DNA of 64,000 nucleotides from Pseudomonas sp. (GTDB lineage Bacteria > Pseudomonadota > Gammaproteobacteria > Pseudomonadales > Pseudomonadaceae): NCBI RefSeq assembly GCF_030684895.1, contig NZ_JAUXXP010000017.1:1-64000 (forward strand). The letters run 5' to 3'. Shown here piece after piece: positions 26,649-36,426 of the stretch; positions within the stretch are counted from its first letter, which is position 1, and the number at the start of each line of letters is the position of its first letter. The position numbers and the translations under genes were made by a program. The notes under the pieces were generated by a model that did no database searches, was not told where the DNA came from, and was given only the letters and a program-made list of their open reading frames with translations.

Positions 26649-27992
26649 TCAGTTGCCTTCGCGGCGCAGCGCCTGCGGGGTGAAATCACGCGGGCCCAGC
26701 TTGGCATTGAAGTTGTACATCGGCTCGTTGTTATCCAGACCGTCGACAAAGTAGCGCTTGCCCTTGAAGTCGTAGATGGTTTCCAGGGTGCTGCCGAACA
26801 TCGGTACGTCGTAATAGCTGATCGGGTGGCTTTCCTGCACGCCGCTCAGCTCGCCACTCTTGTCGTAAAGATCGGCGGCGAGGATCTGCCAGCTGTCTTC
26901 ATCGATATAGAAACGACGCTTGGCATACGGATGGCTAAAGCCCTTGCGCAGCTCGGCCTCGACCACCCAAACGCGGTGCAGCTCATAGCGCAACAGATCC
27001 GGGTTGACGGTGTTGCTGCGCAGGATGTTGTCGTAGGGAATGCCCTTCTGGTGCACGGCGTAGCTGTTGTACGGCACCAGCATTTCCTGCTTGCCTATCA
27101 ACTGCCAGTCGTAACGATCCGGTGCACCGTTGTAGGAGTCGACCTGATCGGCAGTGGCCATGCCGTTGCTATCCGGTTGCAGGGTGTCGTAGGCCAGCAT
27201 CGGCAAACGGCGCACACGGCGCTCGCCACGGTTGAAGCGCCAGGCTTTACGGATCGCCAGTACCTGATCGAGGGTTTCCTGCACCACCAACGCCGAACCG
27301 GCAAGCTTGGCCGGCGCGACCACTTTGTACTTGTAGTAGAACAGGGTGTTGTCCAAGTCCTGCGGGCTGACGCCGTCACGACCGTAGAGGAAGTAAATAT
27401 CGCGTTCCAACTTGAGCAGGTTATAAGCACCGTTGGAGAGCACCGCTGCCTGGTTGGTGACAAAGCTGATCTGGTCACCACGGTAACGCATGATGTGGTT
27501 CCAGATAACTTCCTGACCGGTTTTCGGCAGCGGGAAGGGGATACCGGCGGCGGCACCGTCGACCCCATTACCGCCGGAAATCAGCTCGGCAGTCTGCGCA
27601 TTGAAGCGCGTGGCGTCATAGATACGCTGCGGCGCGGCCGCGCTGCGACGGGTCGGGAATACCCGCAGGAAGTAATCCGGGTTCTTTTCCAGCAACGCCT
27701 TGAGGCCCGCCGGCAGCTGCGCTTGGTACTGCGCCAGGTTCTGGCTGTTGACCTGATACAGCGGTGCATCGGCGCTGTAGGGGTCAGGGTGGTGCATGCC
27801 CGGCTGGTAGTTGGCCGGCGGTTGCGCCAGGCCACCGTCCCAGGCCGGAATGGTGCCGGCGGCATTGCCCGCGCGCTCACCGCCCAGCGGGGTCAGGTCC
27901 TGGCCCAGGCGTGCAGCCTGGGTACTGTCGACTTTGGCCTGTGCCTGTAACGCGCACGTAGCCAGCAGCAGAATTGAAAGCGTTCTCAACAC
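26649..27992 (-). CDS. DUF1329 exported protein
   Basis: A 447-residue protein with a signal peptide (cleavage near ALQAQA, residue 19). The conserved N-terminal LTPLGGERAGNAAGTIPAWDGGL, the middle WNHIMRYRG and VWVVEAELRKGFSHPYAKR, and the terminal FTPQALRREGN are DUF1329 hallmarks. The fold is thought to be LolA/LolB-like, which suggests periplasmic lipid handling, and such genes often accompany RND-type exporters; none is adjacent here. The start at 27992 gives the signal peptide directly. A good terminator follows. Confidence 0.9.
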   Translation of the reverse strand: MLRTLSILLLATCALQAQAKVDSTQAARLGQDLTPLGGERAGNAAGTIPAWDGGLAQPPANYQPGMHHPDPYSADAPLYQVNSQNLAQYQAQLPAGLKALLEKNPDYFLRVFPTRRSAAAPQRIYDATRFNAQTAELISGGNGVDGAAAGIPFPLPKTGQEVIWNHIMRYRGDQISFVTNQAAVLSNGAYNLLKLERDIYFLYGRDGVSPQDLDNTLFYYKYKVVAPAKLAGSALVVQETLDQVLAIRKAWRFNRGERRVRRLPMLAYDTLQPDSNGMATADQVDSYNGAPDRYDWQLIGKQEMLVPYNSYAVHQKGIPYDNILRSNTVNPDLLRYELHRVWVVEAELRKGFSHPYAKRRFYIDEDSWQILAADLYDKSGELSGVQESHPISYYDVPMFGSTLETIYDFKGKRYFVDGLDNNEPMYNFNAKLGPRDFTPQALRREGN

Positions 27993-28175
27993 AGCGATCT
28001 CCTCGCAGCCTGGCCTGAGGCAGGGCTGCTGTTTTTATGACCGGGGCAGTGCTGCCCGGGTTTATGTGCCGTCTTGGTGAGGAGCCGTCCTGGCGGGCGT
28101 CGGATTATTCCGATCTTGTGCAATCGTCCCTGTGCTTATGGTCTTGCTGCGCCGATATCTCAGCGCGTGAATCAA

Positions 28176-28895
28176 TCAGTCGATGCGCTGGAACTTCAGG
28201 TCCCATACGCCATGCCCCAGACGCTCGCCGCGGCGCTCGAACTTGGTGGTCGGGCGCTCCGTCGGGCGCGGCACATACTGGCCGTCCTCGGCCTGATTCT
28301 GGTAACCGGGCGCAACATTCATCACGTCCAACATGTACTCGGCATAGGGCTGCCAATCGGTGGCCATGTGCAGTACACCGCCAACCTTGAGCTTCTGCCG
28401 CACCAGCTCGGCAAACGCCGGCTGCACGATACGCCGCTTGTTGTGCTTGGCCTTATGCCAGGGGTCCGGGAAGAATAGCAGCACCCGGTCCAGACTGGCG
28501 TCGGCCACACAGGTGCGCAGCACGTCCAGCGCATCGCAGCTGTAGACGCGCATATTGTTGAGGTTCTGCGTCATCAGGCCGTTAAGCAGCGCGCCGACAC
28601 CCGGACGGTGTACTTCCACCCCGATAAAGTCCTGCTCGGGCGAAGCGGCGGCCATTTCCAGGGTGGAATGACCCATGCCGAAGCCGATTTCAAAGGTGCG
28701 CGGCGCGCTGCGACCGAACACCTGATCGAAATCGCGCAGACCGTCCTCCAGCTGCAGGCCGAACTTCGGCCAGCCCTGATCGAGGCCGCGCTGCTGGCCT
28801 TCAGTCATGCGCCCGGCACGCATCACAAAACTCTTGATCGCGCGGTGCTTGGAGGTGTCTTCAGCCGGCTCAGGTTGTTGTGGCAAATCAGTCAT
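28176..28895 (-). CDS. trmB: tRNA (guanine-46-N7)-methyltransferase
   Basis: A 239-residue SAM-dependent enzyme that makes m7G46 in tRNA variable loops. The SAM motif is [15 protein letters not shown], the family motif [17 protein letters not shown] is complete, and the C-terminal [17 protein letters not shown] is typical of TrmB. Upstream, between trmB and thiG, lies one copy of the ~160-bp palindromic repeat, so co-transcription with thiG across it is possible but structured. Confidence 0.97.
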   Translation of the reverse strand: MTDLPQQPEPAEDTSKHRAIKSFVMRAGRMTEGQQRGLDQGWPKFGLQLEDGLRDFDQVFGRSAPRTFEIGFGMGHSTLEMAAASPEQDFIGVEVHRPGVGALLNGLMTQNLNNMRVYSCDALDVLRTCVADASLDRVLLFFPDPWHKAKHNKRRIVQPAFAELVRQKLKVGGVLHMATDWQPYAEYMLDVMNVAPGYQNQAEDGQYVPRPTERPTTKFERRGERLGHGVWDLKFQRID

Positions 28896-28927
28896 GCTGT
28901 GCTCTTAAAGTGCTTTTAGAGTGCTTT

Positions 28928-29093
28928 TACGATTTCGCGAGCTAGAGCCATGCAAGGCGCTACGTTAGTAACAGCCTCCGGCTGGTCAAAGCAGGCGAGG
29001 AAGCGGAGTTTACGAGTTGTAAATGAGCATTACGACCGGGCTGGCGCTCCAGCCTGTTTCTAACGCAGCAGGGCCGACGCGCAGCAAATCGTA
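28928..29093. repeat. Dispersed ~160-bp palindromic repeat, copy 1
   Basis: An imperfect palindrome of 166 bp bounded by TACGATTT and AAATCGTA, with nested arms CGTTAGTAACAG and CTGTTTCTAACG. Its core at about 29006-29031 contains TTTACGAGTTGTAAA followed by TGAGCATT. The core recurs at 48.13 kb (opposite orientation) and 63.37 kb. It fills the gap between thiG and trmB and ends 5 bases from the thiG stop. No coding capacity is seen. It behaves like a MITE or complex REP element. Confidence 0.75.
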
Positions 29094-29097
29094 GTCC

Positions 29098-29892
29098 TTA
29101 CTTGATTAGGCCATCCAGCGGCGAAGAAGCGCTGGCATAGAGTTTTTTCGGCATGCGCCCGGCCAGGTAGGCCATGCGTCCGGCGATGATCGCGTGCTTC
29201 ATCGCCTCGCCCATCAGAATCGGGTTCTGCGCATGGGCAATCGCGCTGTTCATCAGTACCGCCTCGCAGCCCAGTTCCATGGCGATGGTGGCATCGGACG
29301 CGGTACCGACACCGGCATCGACCAATACCGGAACGGTAGCCTCTTCGAGAATGATGCGCAGGTTATACGGGTTGCAGATGCCCAAGCCGGTGCCAATCAG
29401 ACCGGCCAGCGGCATCACCGCGATGCAACCCATGGCCGCCAGTTCGCGGGCAATGATCGGGTCATCGCTGGTGTAGACCATCACGTCGAAGCCGTCCTTG
29501 ACCAGCACTTCGGCGGCCTTGAGGGTTTCGATCACATTGGGGAACAGGGTCTTCTGGTCGGCCAGCACTTCCAGCTTGACCAGCTTGTGACCGTCGAGCA
29601 GCTCACGGGCCAAACGGCAGGTACGCACCGCCTCAACGGCGTCGTAGCAACCAGCGGTGTTCGGCAGGATGGTGTACTTGTCGGGCGAGATCACATCCAG
29701 CAGGTTCGGCTCGCCCGGATTCTGCCCGATATTGGTCCGCCGCACCGCCACGGTGACGATCTCGGCACCCGAAGCCTCGATGGCCAGACGGGTTTCTTCG
29801 AGGTCCTTGTACTTGCCGGTCCCCACCAGCAGACGCGACTGATAAGTACGGCCGGCCAGGGTAAAGGGCTTGTCGCTGGGCGCATGGCTCAT
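29098..29892 (-). CDS. thiG: Thiazole synthase ThiG
   Basis: A 264-residue TIM-barrel enzyme that builds the thiazole phosphate ring of thiamine from deoxyxylulose phosphate, dehydroglycine and ThiS thiocarboxylate. The N-terminal [15 protein letters not shown], the Schiff-base lysine in HKLVKLEVL, the [16 protein letters not shown] loop and [20 protein letters not shown] are all present. thiS, its sulfur-carrier partner, lies 57 bases upstream on the same strand. Confidence 0.97.
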   Translation of the reverse strand: MSHAPSDKPFTLAGRTYQSRLLVGTGKYKDLEETRLAIEASGAEIVTVAVRRTNIGQNPGEPNLLDVISPDKYTILPNTAGCYDAVEAVRTCRLARELLDGHKLVKLEVLADQKTLFPNVIETLKAAEVLVKDGFDVMVYTSDDPIIARELAAMGCIAVMPLAGLIGTGLGICNPYNLRIILEEATVPVLVDAGVGTASDATIAMELGCEAVLMNSAIAHAQNPILMGEAMKHAIIAGRMAYLAGRMPKKLYASASSPLDGLIK

Positions 29893-29949
29893 GGGTAATC
29901 CTCGTGAAGGTGGGCGGCTGTCTGAACGCGATAAACCGATGAGCGGGGA

Positions 29950-30150
29950 TCAACCACCGCCAATGGCGTGGACCACTTCAACCTGGTCACCCTCGCGCAA
30001 GGCGGTGGTGGCGTGCTGGCTGCGCGGCACGATATCCAGATTGAGCTCAACCGCCACGCGGCGTCCGGCCAGATCCAGACGGTCGATCAACCCGGCGACG
30101 GTGGCGCCGTCGGGCAATTCGAATGTTTCACCGTTTAACTGAATATGCAT
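29950..30150 (-). CDS. thiS: Sulfur carrier protein ThiS
   Basis: A 66-residue ubiquitin-like protein ending in the required Gly-Gly (VEVVHAIGGG), whose terminus becomes a thiocarboxylate and donates sulfur to ThiG. The N-terminal MHIQLNGETFELPDGATV is a typical beta-grasp start. thiG follows on the same strand. No TPP riboswitch was recognised upstream; about 100 bases separate thiS from the DUF423 gene. Confidence 0.95.
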   Translation of the reverse strand: MHIQLNGETFELPDGATVAGLIDRLDLAGRRVAVELNLDIVPRSQHATTALREGDQVEVVHAIGGG

Positions 30151-30252
30151 GACGGGTCGGTCACAACTGGGAAAAGGGCCGGCATTCTAGCCTGATCATG
30201 GGCGTTGACCAAGGCTGAAGGCTGCCGCTCGTCCTGCTTTCTGACTTATGGG

Positions 30253-30639
30253 TCAGGCGTTATGACGCCCGCCAAGCTTCCAGGCCGCCATGCCCAGGCA
30301 CAGCCAGCCGGCAAGAAACGCCAGGCCGCCGAAAGGCGTGACCATGCCCCACGCACTGATGCCGCTCAAGGTCAGCGCATACAGGCTACCGGAGAACAGC
30401 ACGATGCCCAGGGCAAACAGTGCGCCGGCGCAATTGACCAGCGGCGCGGGCCGCAGCAAGGCCAGCAGGCCGACGCCGAACAGCGCCAGCGCGTGAATCA
30501 GCTGGTAGTGAGTACCGGTCTGGAATACCGCGAGATAGGCCGGCGTCAGCTGATCCTTCAGGCCATGCGCGGCAAAGGCGCCGAGGGCAACACCGGTAAA
30601 ACCGGCACAGGCAGACAGCAATAACCACAGACGAGCCAT
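30253..30639 (-). CDS. DUF423 family membrane protein
   Basis: A 128-residue protein with four hydrophobic segments and the DUF423 signature GVALGAFAAHGLKDQLTPAYLAVFQTGTHYQLIHALAL (given in part). It belongs to the YgdD-like family of small inner-membrane proteins with no known role. It is transcribed towards thiS and divergently from mtgA, with 67 bases between the start codons. Confidence 0.9.
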   Translation of the reverse strand: MARLWLLLSACAGFTGVALGAFAAHGLKDQLTPAYLAVFQTGTHYQLIHALALFGVGLLALLRPAPLVNCAGALFALGIVLFSGSLYALTLSGISAWGMVTPFGGLAFLAGWLCLGMAAWKLGGRHNA

Positions 30640-30670
30640 GCATCACTCCAGCTATAAAGACAGGGCTGGC

Positions 30671-30676
30671 TATAAT
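30671..30676 (+). promoter_or_regulatory. Possible -10 element of mtgA
   Basis: A perfect TATAAT lies 31 bases before the mtgA start in the divergent DUF423-mtgA gap. No convincing -35 hexamer is present at 16-18 bases, so support is limited. Confidence 0.4.
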
Positions 30677-30706
30677 GGCCGGCAAAATCACCCTGGCCAA
30701 GCACGC

Positions 30707-31444
30707 ATGTTTCGATCCATCGCCCGTCGCCTGCTCAAACTCCTGCTCTGGCTAATCCTCGGCTCGGTATTGCTGGTGCTGTTGTTTCGCTGGGTACCGC
30801 CACCCGGCACAGCGCTGATGGTCGAGCGCAAGATCGAATCCTGGCTCGAAGACCGGCCCATCGACCTGCAGCGCAGCTGGCGGCCGTGGAGTGAACTGCC
30901 GGACGACCTGAAGATGGCAGTGATTGCCGGCGAAGATCAGAAGTTCGCCGAACACTGGGGCTTCGATGTCGCGGCCATCCAGGCCGCCCTGGAGCACAAT
31001 CAGCAAGGCGGCTCACTGCGCGGCGCCAGTACCCTCAGCCAGCAAGTCGCGAAGAACCTGTTTCTCTGGTCTGGGCGCAGCTGGCTGCGCAAAGGCATGG
31101 AAGTGTGGTTTACCGGCCTGATCGAACTGCTCTGGCCCAAGCAGCGGATTCTTGAGATGTACCTCAACAGCGTCGAGTGGGGCGATGGCGTGTTCGGCGC
31201 CGAGGCGGCAGCGCGGCATCACTTCAAGGTCGGCGCACCTTATTTGTCGCGCCAGCAGAGCAGCCTGCTGGCCGCCGTGCTGCCCAACCCGCGCGAGTGG
31301 AGCGCCAGCCGCCCGAGTGCGCACATCAGCCGTCGGGCCAGCTGGATTCGCCAGCAGATGTGGCAACTGGGCGGCAGCCATTACCTCAACCGCCTGCAAC
31401 CCAGCCGCCCCGAGTGGTGGCCGAGCTGGTTAAAGGGCGTCTAG
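30707..31444 (+). CDS. mtgA: Monofunctional biosynthetic peptidoglycan transglycosylase
   Basis: A 245-residue GT51 enzyme with an N-terminal membrane anchor (about residues 8-30). The catalytic motif is AGEDQKFAEHWGFD, with its glutamate; GASTLSQQVAKNLFL and RILEMYLNSVEWGDGVFG complete the family pattern. It polymerises lipid II into glycan strands on the periplasmic face. The ATG at 30707 gives a normal anchor; the longer reading from 30638 overlaps the DUF423 start. Confidence 0.96.
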   Translation: MFRSIARRLLKLLLWLILGSVLLVLLFRWVPPPGTALMVERKIESWLEDRPIDLQRSWRPWSELPDDLKMAVIAGEDQKFAEHWGFDVAAIQAALEHNQQGGSLRGASTLSQQVAKNLFLWSGRSWLRKGMEVWFTGLIELLWPKQRILEMYLNSVEWGDGVFGAEAAARHHFKVGAPYLSRQQSSLLAAVLPNPREWSASRPSAHISRRASWIRQQMWQLGGSHYLNRLQPSRPEWWPSWLKGV

Positions 31445-31445
31445 C

Positions 31446-32057
31446 TCAGCGCTGTTTAAGCAGGCGCCGCGGCACGGCATAGAGGAAGTACAGCTCTTCA
31501 TCTTGCAGATGCGCGGTCATACCCAACTCGGGATAGACCCAGGCCTGCCCCTCGGCCAACTCCAGGGTCAGACGCGGCTGACCGATACTCGCGGCGAGTC
31601 GCGCAACATCCAGCGGCGCCGGCGGCAGCAAGGTCAGCGCAATAATCGGGCGATTGGCCAATGGCACCAGCAACTGGCTGCCCAGCGGCTGCTCCTTGTC
31701 CGTCGGCTTTAGCCCAGCGGCGGCCAGCAGGCTCTCTCGCTCGGCCTTATCCAGACCGACTTCCGCCTCCAACGACCAATTGCCATCAGCATCCTGCAAG
31801 TCGCCGCGATACAGCAGGCGTGCGCCTTCCAGATTAGGCTGCAGCCAGAGTTCGCCATCCAGAGCATCATGCAGGTGCACCAGACTCAAGCGATCATCGG
31901 CCAACGGCGCGAGCACTCTGGTTTGCCATTGCGCCAGCCAGGGCAGAGGCTGCGCAGCCGGCTGCGGGCGCATCAACCACGCCCCCCAGGCAAAGAACAA
32001 GGCGGCGACCACGGCAAAGATCAGCCAGTGCTGCGGGCGTATGGGCGGTAATTTCAC
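31446..32057 (-). CDS. Membrane-anchored hypothetical protein
   Basis: A 203-residue protein with one N-terminal membrane helix (about residues 11-30) and a periplasmic domain with LVHLHDALDGELWLQPNLEGARLLYRG and LYFLYAVPRRLLKQR (given in part). I do not recognise a family. It is found at this place next to mtgA and rpoH in Pseudomonas and is convergent with mtgA, one base between the two stops. The rpoH terminator lies just upstream of it, so it is probably transcribed on its own or by read-through. Confidence 0.75.
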   Translation of the reverse strand: MKLPPIRPQHWLIFAVVAALFFAWGAWLMRPQPAAQPLPWLAQWQTRVLAPLADDRLSLVHLHDALDGELWLQPNLEGARLLYRGDLQDADGNWSLEAEVGLDKAERESLLAAAGLKPTDKEQPLGSQLLVPLANRPIIALTLLPPAPLDVARLAASIGQPRLTLELAEGQAWVYPELGMTAHLQDEELYFLYAVPRRLLKQR

Positions 32058-32075
32058 GGGCTTTTCCTTAGGCAG

Positions 32076-32101
32076 AAAAAAGCCGCACCTGGGTGCGGCT
32101 T
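32076..32101 (-). terminator. Intrinsic terminator of rpoH
   Basis: On the minus strand GCCGCAC, loop CCAG, GTGCGGC is followed by six T's, 16 bases after the rpoH stop codon. Confidence 0.92.
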
Positions 32102-32116
32102 CTGACAGTAGCGCGA

Positions 32117-32971
<855 letters not shown>

Positions 32972-33018
32972 TTGAATCCTCCGACTTACGAATCGTGGAG
33001 CAGTCTAGCACTGCCCCA

Positions 33019-33045
33019 TGGGACTTTATACCGGGGTACAAGTTC
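33019..33045 (-). promoter_or_regulatory. AlgU/sigma-E-type promoter of rpoH
   Basis: On the minus strand GAACTT, 16 bases, TCCCA matches the AlgU (sigma-22) pattern GAACTT-N16/17-TCtgA. The -10 ends 48 bases before the rpoH ATG. AlgU-dependent transcription of rpoH is established in P. aeruginosa, which supports the reading. Confidence 0.72.
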
Positions 33046-33083
33046 CCTTACACATAGTCAATATCAAGCAAAACAATAACTTA

Positions 33084-34103
33084 CTACCTAGGGGCCAGTT
33101 CGCTCAAGTGCCGTGCGACCGCCAGCCAGGCGCCAATATAGCCCAACAGTACCGCGCCGAGCAGCAGGGATAGACCATCGGCTAGCGGCACGCCCGCCAG
33201 GGCGAAGTCGCTGCCATACAAACCGGCCAGGCGCACCACGGCATCATTCAACCAACCCAGGCCGTAAGCCAGCAGCAGCCAGGCCAGCAGCCCGGCGCCC
33301 AAACCGTAGAGCGTACCCATATAAAGAAATGGCCGACGCACATAGCTGTCGGTGCCGCCGACCAGCTTGATCACCTCGATCTCGGTGCGGCGGTTCTCGA
33401 TATGCAGACGAATGGTATTACCGATCACCAGCAGCAGCGCCATCACCAGCAACAGGGTCAGACCGAAGACGAAGCGCTCACCCAGCTTGAGCATGGCACT
33501 CAGGCGCTCGACCCAGAGCAGATCCAGCTGCGCCTGCTGCACCCGTGGCAACTCGGCCAAGCGCAAGCGCAGTGCTTCCAGGGCGACCTTGTCGACTTGC
33601 TGCGGCGTCACCACGATCACCCCAGGCAGCGGGTTATCCGGCAGTTCCTTAAGCGCTTCGCCAAGACCGGATTGTTGCTGGAACTCGGCCAAGGCCTGTT
33701 CGCGACTGATCCACTCGGCCTCTTCCACATCGTCCATCTCGGCGATCTGCTCGCGCAGCGCCTGGCCCTGAGCGTCCGTGGCGTCGATCTGTAGAAACAG
33801 GGAAATCTGCGCCGCGCGCTGCCAGGACACACCCAGGCGCTCGACGTTATCCAGCAGCAGCGCCAAGCCCATGGGCAGGCTCAAGGCTACGGCCATCACC
33901 AAACAGGTAAAGAAGCTGCCTATAGGCTGCTTGCCCAACCGGCGCAGGCTGTCGACCAGGCTGGCGCGGTGGTTTTCCAACCATGCATGCAGCTGGTGGG
34001 TAAAGCTCGGGCCGTCGTCGTCCGGCGTCGGCGATTCGGATTTCTTCGGTGCAGCGCCGACGCGCTGCGCGGGCTGCGGTGGCGGCATGCGGGTGGCGCT
34101 CAT
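33084..34103 (-). CDS. ftsX: Cell division protein FtsX
   Basis: A 339-residue permease-like protein with an N-terminal cytoplasmic tail and four membrane segments (about residues 70-90, 210-235, 262-285 and 305-330). A periplasmic loop lies between the first two. The segment IRLHIENRRTEIEVIKLVGGTDSYVRRPFL (given in part) is a family hallmark. With FtsE it controls cell-wall hydrolases at the septum. Its start overlaps the ftsE stop by four bases. Confidence 0.95.
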   Translation of the reverse strand: MSATRMPPPQPAQRVGAAPKKSESPTPDDDGPSFTHQLHAWLENHRASLVDSLRRLGKQPIGSFFTCLVMAVALSLPMGLALLLDNVERLGVSWQRAAQISLFLQIDATDAQGQALREQIAEMDDVEEAEWISREQALAEFQQQSGLGEALKELPDNPLPGVIVVTPQQVDKVALEALRLRLAELPRVQQAQLDLLWVERLSAMLKLGERFVFGLTLLLVMALLLVIGNTIRLHIENRRTEIEVIKLVGGTDSYVRRPFLYMGTLYGLGAGLLAWLLLAYGLGWLNDAVVRLAGLYGSDFALAGVPLADGLSLLLGAVLLGYIGAWLAVARHLSELAPR

Positions 34104-34768
34104 GCGGCCTCCCCGTCGCCGATCAGGCGGCCACGCTGCAAGGTCAGCATGCGGTGGCGCATGCGCGCGATCAGGGCCAGATCGTGACTGGCGATCAGCA
34201 CCGTGGTGCCCAGGCGGTTGATGTCTTCAAACACCCCCATGATCTCGGCCGCCAGGCGCGGGTCGAGGTTACCGGTGGGCTCATCCGCCAGCAGCAGGGC
34301 CGGGCGATGCACGATGGCGCGAGCAATGCCGACGCGCTGCTGCTGACCGGTGGACAGGTCGCCTGGGGACTGCTCGGCCTTGTCGGCCAGGGACACACGC
34401 TCCAGCGCAGTGCGCACGCGGGTGCCGATCTCATCCTTGGACAGGCCGAGAATCTGCAGCGGCAGTGCCACGTTGTCGAACACGCTGCGGTCGAACAGCA
34501 GCTGATGGTTCTGGAACACCACGCCGATCTGCCGACGCAGGAAGGGAATCTGCGCATTGGTGATATGCGACAGGTCCTGCCCGGCCAGCAGCAGCTTGCC
34601 GCTGCTCGGCCGCTCCATCGCCAGCAGCAGGCGCAGCAAGGTGCTCTTGCCGGCGCCGGAATGCCCGGTGACGAAGAGGAACTCGCCACGGCGCACGTGG
34701 AAGCTCAGCTCGTGCAGCCCGACGTGGCCGTTGGCGTAGCGTTTACCGACCTGCTCGAACTTGATCAT
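34100..34768 (-). CDS. ftsE: Cell division ATP-binding protein FtsE
   Basis: A 222-residue ABC ATPase starting MIKFEQVGKRYANG. Walker A VTGHSGAGKSTLLRLLL, signature LSTGQQQRVGIARA, Walker B ALLLADEPTGNLD and the switch SHD are intact. It works with FtsX at the divisome. The longer reading to 34888 lies inside ftsY in another frame and is rejected. Start and stop are one base after ftsY and overlapping ftsX. Confidence 0.97.
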   Translation of the reverse strand: MIKFEQVGKRYANGHVGLHELSFHVRRGEFLFVTGHSGAGKSTLLRLLLAMERPSSGKLLLAGQDLSHITNAQIPFLRRQIGVVFQNHQLLFDRSVFDNVALPLQILGLSKDEIGTRVRTALERVSLADKAEQSPGDLSTGQQQRVGIARAIVHRPALLLADEPTGNLDPRLAAEIMGVFEDINRLGTTVLIASHDLALIARMRHRMLTLQRGRLIGDGEAA

Positions 34769-34769
34769 C

Positions 34770-36218
34770 CTATTTCTCCGCGAACAGCGCCTGAACGAAG
34801 GCCTCGGCCTCGAAGGTGCGCAGGTCATCAATGCCCTCGCCCACCCCGATATAACGAATCGGCAAAGCAAACTGCTTGGCCAGGGCAAAGATCACCCCGC
34901 CCTTGGCGGTGCCGTCCAGCTTGGTCAATGCCAGGCCGGTGAGGTTGACCGTCTGATTGAACTGCTTGGCCTGATTGATCGCGTTCTGCCCGGTACCGGC
35001 ATCCAGCACCAGCAGCACTTCGTGCGGCGCGGTGTCGTCCAGCTTGCCGATCACCCGGCGGACCTTCTTCAACTCTTCCATCAGGTTGTCTTTGGTGTGC
35101 AGACGCCCGGCGGTATCAGCAATCAGCACGTCCATGCCGCGCGCCTTGGCGGCCTGCACGGCATCGAAAATCACCGAAGCGGAATCCGCGCCGGTGTGCT
35201 GGGCAATCACCGCAATCTGGTTGCGCTCGCCCCACACCTGCAGTTGCTCGACGGCAGCGGCGCGGAAGGTGTCGCCGGCAGCGAGCATGACCTTCTTGCC
35301 ATCCTGCTGGAGTTTTTTCGCCAGCTTGCCGATGGTGGTGGTCTTGCCCGCGCCGTTTACGCCGACCACCAGAATCACATAGGGCTGCTTGCTGCTGTCG
35401 ATCTGCAGCGGCTGCTCGACCGGCTTGAGCAACGCCACCAACTCATCCTGCAGGGCCTTGTACAACGCGCCACTGTCGGCCAACTCCTTGCGCGCCACAC
35501 GCTTGGTCAGGTTACCGATGATCGCCGTGGTGGCCTCGACACCAACGTCGGCAGTCAGCAGGCGGGTCTCCAGGTCTTCGAGCAGGTCATCGTCGATGGC
35601 CTTCTTGCCGAGAAACAGGCTGGCCATACCTTCGCCAAGGCTGGCGCTGGTTTTCGACAGGCCTTGCTTGAGGCGTTCGAGAAAGCCCGCCCGGGTTTCT
35701 TCGGCGCTTTTAACCGGAGCGGCAACAGGTTGCACGACAGCAGGCTCGGCCACGGGTGGCACGACGACCGGCTCAACCAGCGCAGGCTGTTCAATATGGG
35801 CATGCAGCACTTCGCTGCCGGCATTAATACGGAAACGCGATGGACGTGGCTGTGGATTGGCTTCGCTGGCGTCAACCGGCGCGGGCATGGCGGCAGCGGC
35901 CTGTTCAACCGGGCCAGGGACCGCCGGCGCAGGCTGCGGCGCGGCAACGACCTCAGCGGTAATAACCGGCTCTACGACTGGCGCAGCGACTTCGCTTACC
36001 GGCGCAACGGGCGCAGCTGCGGGCTCAGCGGGCTCCGTAGCCGGCGCAACCGTAACAACCGGCTGCTCGCTAACCGGAGTTGGTTGCGGCTCAGGGCTGG
36101 TCGGTGCTTGTGGCTTTTTACGCAGCCAGCCGAACAGGTCTTTCTTCTCCGCTGGCTTCTCGGCAGAGGCCGGCGCAGAAGGCGCGGGAGTGTTTTTGTC
36201 GTCGTTGGAACCAAACAT
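34770..36218 (-). CDS. ftsY: Signal recognition particle receptor FtsY
   Basis: A 482-residue SRP GTPase. The first ~170 residues are a Pro/Ala/Glu/Val-rich acidic domain, longer and more repetitive than average. The NG domain carries VVGVNGAGKTTTIGKLA, MLAAGDTFRAAAVEQL, DTAGRLHTKDNLMEEL and TKLDGTAKGGV. It docks ribosome-SRP complexes at the membrane. It heads the ftsY-ftsE-ftsX run. The 208 bases upstream hold no gene I can support. Confidence 0.97.
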   Translation of the reverse strand: MFGSNDDKNTPAPSAPASAEKPAEKKDLFGWLRKKPQAPTSPEPQPTPVSEQPVVTVAPATEPAEPAAAPVAPVSEVAAPVVEPVITAEVVAAPQPAPAVPGPVEQAAAAMPAPVDASEANPQPRPSRFRINAGSEVLHAHIEQPALVEPVVVPPVAEPAVVQPVAAPVKSAEETRAGFLERLKQGLSKTSASLGEGMASLFLGKKAIDDDLLEDLETRLLTADVGVEATTAIIGNLTKRVARKELADSGALYKALQDELVALLKPVEQPLQIDSSKQPYVILVVGVNGAGKTTTIGKLAKKLQQDGKKVMLAAGDTFRAAAVEQLQVWGERNQIAVIAQHTGADSASVIFDAVQAAKARGMDVLIADTAGRLHTKDNLMEELKKVRRVIGKLDDTAPHEVLLVLDAGTGQNAINQAKQFNQTVNLTGLALTKLDGTAKGGVIFALAKQFALPIRYIGVGEGIDDLRTFEAEAFVQALFAEK

Positions 36219-36426
36219 GGAGGACGGCTATCTCGAAAGGTGCGACACGCCGGTACAAGGCTCAGAAAGTATTACCCACGCAGCGCAACAGAGCTGAAGA
36301 GTGTGCGCAGTAATACCCGGATGCCCCAGCAGACACGGCCGCCAGTAAAACGGATGCGTATCCTAGCACCTCCGCGCCCACCGGCGCTAAGACCAAGCGG
36401 GCGCGTCCGACAGCTTGTACTGCCGT

